Source: Rubrivivax sp.
Lineage (GTDB): Bacteria > Pseudomonadota > Gammaproteobacteria > Burkholderiales > Burkholderiaceae
DNA: 17,395 nt
NCBI GenBank assembly: GCA_004211235.1
Contig: SEEY01000165.1
Location: forward strand, 1-17,395
Reading direction: 5' to 3'
A model generated the notes under the pieces. The model did not search any database. It was not told the origin of the DNA and was given only the letters and a program-made list of their open reading frames with translations. Shown here one piece after another: positions 1-8,456 of this stretch. Made by a program: the position numbers and the translations under genes. Each line of letters opens with the position of its first letter. The stretch's first letter is position 1.

Positions 1-99
1 GCGGCCTGGAGGCGGCGCTCGCCGGTGGGCTGACCTACGCCTTCGAGACGACGCTGGGCGGCCACAGCATCACCAGGATCCTGCTGGAAGGCGCGCGGG
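1..99 (+). repeat. Left arm of a perfect 99-bp inverted repeat
   Basis: Bases 1-99 are the exact reverse complement of 305-403, checked base by base. The match stops at 99/100, where base 100 is g while the complement of base 304 is t. Because the arm starts at the first base of the window, the repeat may run on further left. The arm encodes the part of a zeta toxin containing FETTLGG. No transposase or integrase and no terminal-repeat signature accompanies it. Confidence 0.97.
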
Positions 100-304
100 G
101 GGGCGCCGCAGTGCATGTCTGGTTCGCCGGTTTGTCGACGCCCGAGCTGCATCTGCGCCGCATCGCTGCCCGCGTGGCGGCCGGTGGCCATGACATCCCC
201 GAAGGCAAGGTGCGCGAGCGCTTCGACGACAGCCGCAGCAACCTCGTCAAGCTGATGCCGCATCTGGCCAGCCTGCGCGTCTACGACAACAGCTTCGAGG
301 CCGA
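3..304 (+). pseudogene. Zeta toxin fragment, middle and C-terminal part, on the plus strand
   Basis: Reading from base 3, this frame encodes the second half of a zeta-toxin-family kinase. It starts with FETTLGG in the repeat arm and runs through VHVWFAGLSTPELHLRRIAAR, GGHDIPEGKVRERF and LRVYDNSFEADP. The paired arginines flanking GGHDIPE match the ATP-contacting arginines known in zeta kinases. After base 304 the frame enters the antisense of the N-terminal half (RAFQQDP and onward) and no longer looks like the family. It is oriented opposite to its own N-terminal half at 305-584. Either this is a fold-back artefact of the assembly, or the toxin gene is genuinely rearranged. The family assignment is firm; the genomic arrangement is doubtful. 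Confidence 0.8.
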
Positions 305-403
305 CCCGCGCGCCTTCCAGCAGGATCCTGGTGATGCTGTGGCCGCCCAGCGTCGTCTCGAAGGCGTAGGTCAGCCCACCGGCGAGCGCCGCCTCCAGGC
401 CGC
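305..403 (-). repeat. Right arm of the 99-bp inverted repeat
   Basis: This is the exact reverse complement of 1-99, separated from it by 205 bp (100-304). Read on the minus strand it sits in frame inside the N-terminal half of the zeta toxin and follows naturally from its Walker A region. This copy therefore appears to be in its native upstream context, and the copy at 1-99 is the duplicated or inverted one. The join at 304/305 is the suspicious junction. Confidence 0.97.
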
Positions 404-584
404 GCCGACCCAGCGTCCAGGCCAGGCCGTTGGCTTGTTCGGCAGAGAGGCCGGGTTGCTGCTCTCGCAGCCGCGCAGCAGCGATGTCGGGGTTGAAGAA
501 CTCCGCGCCGCTCGCCTGGATGGCCGCGCCGCCCAGCGAGCTCTTGCCGGCGCCGTTGACGCCGGCCAGCACGTAGACCGCCAA
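305..584 (-). pseudogene. Zeta-toxin-family kinase, N-terminal half
   Basis: Zeta toxins are P-loop kinases that phosphorylate UDP-sugars (UDP-N-acetylglucosamine in the studied members) and block cell-wall synthesis. From a TTG at 584 the protein begins LAVYVLAGVNGAGKSSL, a Walker A P-loop (GVNGAGKS). It continues with FFNPDIAA, matching the family NPD motif with the catalytic-region aspartate, and FETTLGG with the conserved glutamate. TTG is chosen because the antitoxin stop (588-590) lies in the same frame only one codon upstream. The true sequence should continue in frame into the segment now at 100-304 on the plus strand. As assembled, the minus strand instead reads antisense from 304 leftward, with no stop before the window edge but no family resemblance. 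It is co-directional with and directly downstream of the antitoxin. Confidence 0.8.
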
Positions 585-587
585 GGC

Positions 588-944
588 TCAGGCAGCCTTG
601 CGACTACGGGCGCGGGCCGGTTTGGCGGCCTTCACCGCTACCGCACCGATGGCCTCGGGCGCCATCGCGAAGGCGTCAGCCAGCGCCTCGCCCTGACCCT
701 GCATGCGCGCCAGCATCGCGTCGAACTCGCCACCCAGGGCGCCCAGGTCGGGCTCGGCGGCGCGTTGCATCTCGCGGTAGTGCTCCACCGACATCAGCAC
801 GAAAGCGGGCTGGTCGTGCTTGGTGATGAGCACCGCACCATGCGCCGCCACCGTGCGGCCGACCTTCTGGATGCCGGCCACCAGCTGGGTGGCGGACACG
901 CTCGGCAACTGGTCGGCAATGGCTTGTTCAAGGACGGCGGACAT
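588..944 (-). CDS. Phd/YefM-family antitoxin
   Basis: A 118-residue protein starting MSAVLEQAI. Residues about 15-60 (SVSATQLVAGIQKVGRT, ITKHDQPAFVLMSVEHYREM) match the Phd/YefM fold: an SATQL-type N-terminal DNA-binding strand-helix and a conserved SVEHY helix. A longer helical C-terminal region follows, ending in an Ala/Lys/Arg-rich tail, which should be the toxin-neutralising part. An in-frame extension to 1037 exists, but the start at 944 is preferred because AGGAG (951-955) lies 6 nt upstream and the promoter lies just beyond it. The gene precedes the zeta-type toxin with almost no gap, the usual antitoxin-first order. Phd-type antitoxins are DNA-binding autorepressors, and a dyad overlaps the promoter here. 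Canonical zeta partners are epsilon or PezA, so this pairing is non-canonical. Confidence 0.85.
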   Translation of the reverse strand: MSAVLEQAIADQLPSVSATQLVAGIQKVGRTVAAHGAVLITKHDQPAFVLMSVEHYREMQRAAEPDLGALGGEFDAMLARMQGQGEALADAFAMAPEAIGAVAVKAAKPARARSRKAA

Positions 945-969
945 GGGCGACTCCTGGTCTGACGCGGCT

Positions 970-998
970 ATTTTCCCTATTTTGTGGGAAACAGGCAA
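970..998 (-). promoter_or_regulatory. Toxin-antitoxin promoter with operator-like dyad
   Basis: On the minus strand, TTGCCT (993-998) is followed after exactly 17 nt by GAAAAT (970-975), a plausible sigma-70 promoter that would place the transcript start about 20 nt before the antitoxin ATG. A dyad TTTCCC-N8-GGGAAA (972-977 and 986-991) overlaps the -10 element and spacer. That is where an autorepressing Phd-type antitoxin would be expected to bind. The elements are visible; the function is inferred. Confidence 0.5.
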
Positions 999-1040
999 TT
1001 TGGGGAGATCGGCAAGCGCAGCCTCCCGACACCGCAAGGG

Positions 1041-3803
<2,763 letters not shown>

Positions 3804-3811
3804 GGCGACGG

Positions 3812-3837
3812 ATTGTCCAGGAGCCCGCACCTAGAAT
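3812..3837. promoter_or_regulatory. Divergent -10 elements for polA and the DUF2782 gene
   Basis: The 41-bp gap between the polA and DUF2782 start codons holds two -10-like hexamers. Plus-strand TAGAAT (3832-3837) lies 7 nt before the ATG at 3845. Minus-strand GACAAT (3812-3817 complemented) lies 8 nt before the polA ATG at 3803. Neither start has a strong Shine-Dalgarno and no good -35 was found at 16-18 nt. If these are the real -10 boxes, both transcripts would begin at or within a base or two of the start codon. Confidence 0.4.
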
Positions 3838-3844
3838 CGGCAGC

Positions 3845-4138
3845 ATGCGTCGCCTTGCCGTCTCCCTGCTGATCGCCGCCTTCACCGGCGGCGCCCTTGC
3901 CGACCCGCCGCCCGAGCCCAAGGTCGAGCGCACCGTGTCGGAAGACGACCAGGTTCGCATCGAGGAACTCAAGGTGCGCGGCGAGGCCAAGAAGGTGACG
4001 GTGAAGAACAAGCTCACCAAGGCCCCGGATTACGAGATCGTCGTCAACGACGCGGGCCGCGAGTCGGCCGGCGGCACCGGCACGGGCATGCCCAAGAGCG
4101 GCTCCGGCGCACGGGTCTGGAAGGTTCTCAAATTCTGA
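3845..4138 (+). CDS. DUF2782 exported protein
   Basis: A 97-residue protein with an N-terminal signal peptide (MRRLAVSLLIAAFTGGALA, likely cleaved after Ala19), then a Pro/Glu-rich linker and a small conserved region with VRIEELKVRGEAKKV and PDYEIV, ending in KVLKF. It matches DUF2782, a small periplasmic family of unknown function. Family members are often encoded next to polA and thrB in gamma- and betaproteobacteria, as here. It probably heads the transcript that continues into thrB 45 bp downstream. No catalytic motif is visible, and no role beyond export is claimed. Confidence 0.85.
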   Translation: MRRLAVSLLIAAFTGGALADPPPEPKVERTVSEDDQVRIEELKVRGEAKKVTVKNKLTKAPDYEIVVNDAGRESAGGTGTGMPKSGSGARVWKVLKF

Positions 4139-4183
4139 TGTCGCACGGCCTTCCGGCCGCTGCAGTCGCGTTGTCCCAGACCC

Positions 4184-5200
4184 ATGGCCGTTTTCACTGA
4201 AGTCAGCCCCGCGCAGGCGCAAGCCCTGCTGGACCACCTCAACCTGGGCCAGCTCAGCTCGCTGCGCGGCATCGGCGCCGGCATCGAGAACACCAACTAC
4301 TTCGTGGACTGCACGCAGAGTGATGGCCCCAACGGCGGCCATCTGCACCGCTATGTGCTGACGCTGTTCGAGCGGCTGACAGCCGAGCAGCTGCCCTTCT
4401 ACCTGCGCCTGATGCAGCACCTGGCGCAGCGCGGCGTGCCGGTGCCCGAGCCGCATGCCGACGCCCGCGGCGAGATCCTCTTCGAGGTGGCAGGCAAGCC
4501 GGCGGCCATCGTCGACCGCCTGCACGGCGGCCACCAGATGGCACCCGACGCCTTCCATTGCCAACAGGTCGGCGCGACTCTGGCCCAGATGCACCTGGCC
4601 GGGCGTGACTATCCGCTGCACCAGCCCCATCTCCGCGGCCTGGTGTGGTGGCGTGAGGTCGTGCCGCAACTGCTGCCCTTCCTGGATGCAGCCCAGGCGG
4701 AGCTGTTGCGGGACGAGCTGGCCTACCAGGAGCAGCTTGCCGCATCGGCCCGGTATGCCGATCTCCCGACGGGCCCCATCCACGCCGACCTGTTCCGCGA
4801 CAACGTCATGTTCGAGCCCGGCGAGGGCCCGGGCCGCGAGCGGCTGACGGGTTTCTTCGACTTCTACTTCGCCGGCGTCGACACCTTCCTGTTCGACATC
4901 TCGGTGTGCCTGAACGACTGGTGCATCGACCTGGCCGACGGCCGCCTCGTGGAGGACCGCGCCGCCGTCTTCGTCGCGGCCTACGAAAGCGTGCGGCCGC
5001 TGTCCGGTGCGGAGCATCGCCTGCTGCCGGCGCTGCTGCGCGCGGCGGCGCTGCGCTTCTGGGTGTCCCGCCTGTTCGACTTGCACCTGCCGCGCGAGGC
5101 GTCGCTGCTCAAGGCGCACGACCCGAGCCACTTCGAGCGCGTGCTGCGCGAGCGCATCGCCCGGCCCTGGCATGCGCTGCATGGCGAGGCGGCGGAATGA
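4184..5200 (+). CDS. thrB: Homoserine kinase, choline-kinase-fold type
   Basis: Phosphorylates L-homoserine with ATP to O-phosphohomoserine, the penultimate step of threonine synthesis, in the cytoplasm. The 338-residue protein is the aminoglycoside-phosphotransferase/choline-kinase-fold form typical of Pseudomonas and Burkholderiales, not the GHMP form. It begins MAVFTEVSPAQAQALLDHLN, with GIGAGIENTNYFV near residue 29. The catalytic loop GPIHADLFRDNVMFE is at about 197-211 (H200, D202, N207) and the metal-binding FFDFYFAG is at 224-231 (D226). A short insertion near residues 43-56 (CTQSDGPNGGHLH) lengthens a hairpin before RYVLTLFE. No other threonine gene is in the window. The stop overlaps the next start (ATGA at 5197-5200), so the two are probably co-translated. 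Confidence 0.96.
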   Translation: MAVFTEVSPAQAQALLDHLNLGQLSSLRGIGAGIENTNYFVDCTQSDGPNGGHLHRYVLTLFERLTAEQLPFYLRLMQHLAQRGVPVPEPHADARGEILFEVAGKPAAIVDRLHGGHQMAPDAFHCQQVGATLAQMHLAGRDYPLHQPHLRGLVWWREVVPQLLPFLDAAQAELLRDELAYQEQLAASARYADLPTGPIHADLFRDNVMFEPGEGPGRERLTGFFDFYFAGVDTFLFDISVCLNDWCIDLADGRLVEDRAAVFVAAYESVRPLSGAEHRLLPALLRAAALRFWVSRLFDLHLPREASLLKAHDPSHFERVLRERIARPWHALHGEAAE

Positions 5201-6024
5201 CCATGCAACTGCACCTTCAGCAGGTGCCGGCCGCCAATGGCCGGCTCTGGATCCGCCACGGGCTGCGCGTCTTCCAGCGCCAGCCGGTGGCCTTCCTCGG
5301 GTTGATGGGGCTGGCGCTGATGGCGTCGCTGCTGCTCACCGCGGCGCCCCTTGTGGGCCCGGTGCTGGGGCTGATGGCCATTCCGCTGTCGTCGCTGGGC
5401 TTCATGCTCGCGACCCACCTGGTGCTGCAGAAGAAGCGGCCGACGCCAGCGGTCTTCATCGCGCCGCTGCGGCTCACACCCGAGCGCCGCAACCGCCAGC
5501 TGCTGCTCAGCGTCAGCTTCGCGCTGCTCGCACTGGCCATCATCCTGGGCGCCAACGCCATCGATGGCGACGCCACGCGGGCCGTCATGGAACTGATGGC
5601 CAAGAACGGCAGCAGCCCGGAGGAGCTCGCCAAGGCGGCCGGGGACTCGCGCATCCTGCTGGGCGCTCTGCTGCGTTTCGGCGGCCTGGCGCTGCTGTCG
5701 GTGCCCTACTGGCACGCGCCGGCACTGATCCACTGGGGCGGCCAGAGCGTTGGCCAGGCGCTCTTCTCGAGCACGCTGGCCCTGTGGCGCAACAAGGGTG
5801 CGTTTGCGCTGAACGGTCTGCTGTGGGCGGGCGTGCTCCTGGCGCTGTCGGGCCTGATCACGCTGGTCTTCACGGCGCTCGGGCTGGTGCAGCTGGCGCC
5901 GGCTTTCATGCTGGTCGCCGGCATGATGGTGTGGGCCGTGTTCTACGCCTCGCTGTATTTCAGCTTCGTCGACTGCTTCATGTTCGGCGCCCCGCCCGGC
6001 CTGCTGGACGACGACAAGCGCTGA
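5197..6024 (+). CDS. BPSS1780-like multi-pass membrane protein
   Basis: A 275-residue integral inner-membrane protein of unknown function resembling the BPSS1780 family found next to thrB in Burkholderiales. Roughly six hydrophobic segments are visible: two within about 29-75, one at about 103-125, one at about 150-172 and a long hydrophobic stretch at about 205-265 that probably holds two. The C-terminus is short and polar (GLLDDDKR). The ATG at 5197 overlaps the thrB stop; a second ATG at 5203 is an alternative start. The longer in-frame reading back to 4906 only shadows thrB. No transport or enzyme motif was recognised, and proximity to thrB is the only hint about context. Confidence 0.85.
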   Translation: MTMQLHLQQVPAANGRLWIRHGLRVFQRQPVAFLGLMGLALMASLLLTAAPLVGPVLGLMAIPLSSLGFMLATHLVLQKKRPTPAVFIAPLRLTPERRNRQLLLSVSFALLALAIILGANAIDGDATRAVMELMAKNGSSPEELAKAAGDSRILLGALLRFGGLALLSVPYWHAPALIHWGGQSVGQALFSSTLALWRNKGAFALNGLLWAGVLLALSGLITLVFTALGLVQLAPAFMLVAGMMVWAVFYASLYFSFVDCFMFGAPPGLLDDDKR

Positions 6025-6044
6025 ACGGGCACGCGGCGGCGTGG

Positions 6045-6099
6045 CGTCACGAAGTCGTCACGCCGTTTTCATGCAGGGGACACGCGAGCTCCCTAGATT
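6045..6099 (+). promoter_or_regulatory. Candidate Pho box array and -10 upstream of phoX
   Basis: Four 7-mers recur at exact 11-bp phasing: CGTCACG (6045-6051), CGTCACG (6056-6062), TTTCATG (6067-6073) and GGACACG (6078-6084). The first two are identical; the last two match the CGTCACG pattern at 3/7 and 5/7 positions. A -10-like TAGATT (6094-6099) starts 9 nt after the last unit. PhoB sites are known to be 7-bp direct repeats every 11 bp that replace the -35 and sit about 10 bp before the -10. The GTCA core and the spacing fit this; PhoB control is inferred. Confidence 0.55.
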
Positions 6100-6138
6100 G
6101 CCGTGCTTTGTCATTCACGCGCAGTCGCTGTCGCTTCC

Positions 6139-8019
6139 ATGTCCCAAGCCCACGTTCTCCATCGTCGCCAGGCCCTCAAGTTCCTCGGTCTCCCCCTGAT
6201 GCTGCCCTTGGCCGGCGGCGCCGCCGGCAGCCTGCTCACCGCCTGCGGCGGCGGCTCCGACACCAGCTTCACGACGTCCACGCTGACGGCCAAGTTCAGC
6301 GACGACACCACGCAGAGCTTCTCCCTCGCCTACGCGCCCTTCTTCACCACCGGTGACCTCGTGCCGGACGGCAAGGGCGGCACCATCCTGGCGGGCGGTT
6401 ATGTCGACTTCGCCGGCAAGCCCATCGTCGATGCGACGGTGGCGGGCAAGGAGCGCCAGTTCTTCAGCGACTCGCCGGACGGCACCTCGCTGCTCAAGCT
6501 GGACACTCCCGCCACCGTCACCGGCGTCAAGGGCAACGCCGTGTTCGCCGTCGTGCAGTTCGAATACACGACCTGGGCGCAGGACGGCAAGACCGACATG
6601 TACGGCCGCCTGCCCTCGCCCATCGCCGTGCTGACGCTGGACCAGGACCCCGCCACCGGCAAGCTCTCGCTGGTGAAGTACCACAACGTCGACACCGCGC
6701 CGGCCATGGGCTTGTGGATCACCTGCGGCGCCAGCCTGTCGCCCTGGGGCACCCACCTGTCCAGCGAAGAGTACGAGCCCGACGCCTTCACCATCGCCGC
6801 CAATGCGCAGTTCAAGGCCTACAGCAAGAACCTCTTGGGCAGCGAAACGGCGGCCAACCCCTACCACTACGGCCACCTGCCCGAGGTGACGGTCAACCCG
6901 GACGGCACCGGCACGATCAAGAAGCACTACGGCCTGGGCCGCATCTCGCATGAGCTGATCCAGGTCATGCCCGACAACCGCACGGCGATCATGGGCGATG
7001 ACGCCACCAACGGCGGCTTCTTCATGTTCGTGGCCGACAAGGAGAAGGACCTTTCCGCCGGCACGCTGTACGTGGCGAAGTTCGGCGCCGGCTTCTCGCT
7101 GGACCCGGCCGCCACAGGCGCCGCCATCACCTGGATCAAGCTCGGCTCGGCCACCAGCGCCGAGATCAAGACGCTGGCGGACACCCTCAAGCCGACCGAC
7201 ATCATGGACGTCGCCACCGCCGACCCGGCCGATGCCAGCTTCACGAAGATCTGGCTGAGCGGCAAGGTGCAGTGGGTGCGCGTCAAGGCGGGCATGGACA
7301 AGGCCGCCGCCTTCCTGGAGACGCACCGTTATGCCGCGCTCAAGGGCGGCTCGATGGCCTTCACGAAGATGGAAGGCACGACGGTCAACATCAAGGACAA
7401 GGTGGCCTACTCGGCGCTGCAGAACATGCAGAGCTCGATGGTGCGCGGCAACGCGGCCTGGAACGAGGCCTACGGCATCACGATCGAGAAGGCGCTCAAC
7501 GCGGGCGGCGTGCTTGCGCACACTCTCAGCGCCGCGCAGAAGGACAGCGCCGGCGCCGCCATCAACAGCGAGTGGGTGCCGTCATCGACCAAGGCGCTGC
7601 TGATCGGCGAAGACCTCGCGACGGCCGACGCCCTGGGCAACCTGGCCAACCCCGACAGGATCGGTGCGCCTGACAACCTGAAGTTCTCGGAGAAGCTTCG
7701 CACCCTCTTCATCGGCGAGGACAGCAGCTACCACGTCAACAACTTCATCTGGGCCTACAACGTCGACACCAAGGTGCTGAGCCGCATCGCCTCCATGCCC
7801 TCGGGCGCGGAAGCGACCGGCCTGGGCGTCGTGGACGACCTGAATGGCTGGACCTACATCACCAGCAACTTCCAGCATCCGGGCGACTGGGGCGTGCCGC
7901 TGCACAACGTCGTCAAGGCCACGCTGGACCCGCTGGTGCGCGCCAACTACAAGGACCGCTTCGGTGCGCAGGTGGGCTACCTGACGGGCACGCTCACCAG
8001 CGTGAAGCTGGCGAAGTAA
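6139..8019 (+). CDS. PhoX-family (DUF839) phosphatase, Tat-type lipoprotein
   Basis: A 626-residue protein of the PhoX/DUF839 family. Characterised PhoX enzymes are calcium- and iron-dependent periplasmic alkaline phosphatases that release phosphate from organic esters. The N-terminus has a twin-arginine-like HRRQALKFLG motif (8-17), a hydrophobic segment and a lipobox LLTAC with Cys36, so it should be exported, probably folded, and lipid-anchored. Family segments seen in order are LSPWGTHLSSEEYEP, a LGRISHELIQV segment, MGDDATNGGFFMF, NPDRIGAPDNLKF and LFIGEDSSYHVNNFIWAYN, which together hold many of the acidic residues expected for the metal cluster. The ATG at 6139 is chosen because it places the Arg-Arg pair near the N-terminus; an in-frame TTG at 6103 gives an unneeded extension. 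Substrate is not determinable. The stop lies 9 bp from the convergent thioesterase. Confidence 0.9.
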   Translation: MSQAHVLHRRQALKFLGLPLMLPLAGGAAGSLLTACGGGSDTSFTTSTLTAKFSDDTTQSFSLAYAPFFTTGDLVPDGKGGTILAGGYVDFAGKPIVDATVAGKERQFFSDSPDGTSLLKLDTPATVTGVKGNAVFAVVQFEYTTWAQDGKTDMYGRLPSPIAVLTLDQDPATGKLSLVKYHNVDTAPAMGLWITCGASLSPWGTHLSSEEYEPDAFTIAANAQFKAYSKNLLGSETAANPYHYGHLPEVTVNPDGTGTIKKHYGLGRISHELIQVMPDNRTAIMGDDATNGGFFMFVADKEKDLSAGTLYVAKFGAGFSLDPAATGAAITWIKLGSATSAEIKTLADTLKPTDIMDVATADPADASFTKIWLSGKVQWVRVKAGMDKAAAFLETHRYAALKGGSMAFTKMEGTTVNIKDKVAYSALQNMQSSMVRGNAAWNEAYGITIEKALNAGGVLAHTLSAAQKDSAGAAINSEWVPSSTKALLIGEDLATADALGNLANPDRIGAPDNLKFSEKLRTLFIGEDSSYHVNNFIWAYNVDTKVLSRIASMPSGAEATGLGVVDDLNGWTYITSNFQHPGDWGVPLHNVVKATLDPLVRANYKDRFGAQVGYLTGTLTSVKLAK

Positions 8020-8028
8020 CACGCCAGA

Positions 8029-8451
8029 TCAACGGTCCCGCGGGATCGAGTAGGTGCCGGTGGCATGGGCCACCGGTTCTTCCTCGCCTTCCGAGAAGAT
8101 CCACACCTCGCCCACTGCCAGCGTGCGGCCCAGCTTCATCAGCCGGCAGCGCGCGACGACGCGCCGGTCGGCGCGCGGCTTGCGCAGGAAGTTGATGGAC
8201 AGGTTGGTCGTCACCGCCAGCGGCACGATGCCGATGCGCGCCAGGATGGCGACGTAGAGCGCCACGTCGGCCAGCGTCATCATGACCGGGCCCGACACCG
8301 TGCCGCCCGGGCGCAGTTCGCGCTCGCCCACCGGATGCGCCACAACGACGCTGCCGTCCTCGTCCACCTCCTCGAGCGTGCAGCGGTTCTGCGGAAACTC
8401 GGCGGCCAGAAAGGCGGTCAGCTCGGCATGAGAGGGGCGAAGTTCCGTCAT
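8029..8451 (-). CDS. PaaI-type hotdog thioesterase
   Basis: A 140-residue single-domain hotdog-fold protein, the usual length for PaaI/YdiI-like acyl-CoA thioesterases. Residues about 46-75 (LRPGGTVSGPVMMTLADVALYVAIL) carry the family pattern, with G-x-x-x-xGP before the long hotdog helix and an Asp (D62) in the helix at the usual catalytic position. A KPRADRRVVARCRLMKLG segment near 91-108 and the C-terminal VAHATGTYSIP strand are also typical. The acyl substrate cannot be told from sequence. ATG 8451 lies 5 bp after the uvrD-type stop, so it is very likely translated from the helicase transcript. Longer in-frame readings upstream only overlap that gene. Confidence 0.85.
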   Translation of the reverse strand: MTELRPSHAELTAFLAAEFPQNRCTLEEVDEDGSVVVAHPVGERELRPGGTVSGPVMMTLADVALYVAILARIGIVPLAVTTNLSINFLRKPRADRRVVARCRLMKLGRTLAVGEVWIFSEGEEEPVAHATGTYSIPRDR

Positions 8452-8456
8452 GCCCG

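Noticed and set aside
1..403. Inverted repeat as the ends of an insertion sequence or MITE
   Set aside because: The arms are coding sequence of the toxin itself, there is no transposase, no target-site duplication is visible and the 205-bp spacer is also toxin coding sequence.
111..962. 283-codon plus-strand reading frame across the toxin-antitoxin locus
   Set aside because: Only bases up to 304 read as zeta toxin. The rest is antisense to the toxin N-terminus and the Phd antitoxin, and is not a real continuation.
945..1037. Longer antitoxin start at 1037
   Set aside because: It would cover the promoter and dyad and adds unfamiliar residues. The ATG at 944 has AGGAG at 6 nt.
3804..3830. Upstream GTG start giving polA nine extra residues
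   Set aside because: The extension is not part of the usual PolA N-terminus, which begins close to LLLVDGSSYL. It would also overlap the proposed promoter.
4146..4159. CGGCC-ttcc-GGCCG hairpin between the DUF2782 gene and thrB as a terminator
   Set aside because: The stem is only 5 bp and no T-run follows. The two genes are only 45 bp apart and are probably co-transcribed.
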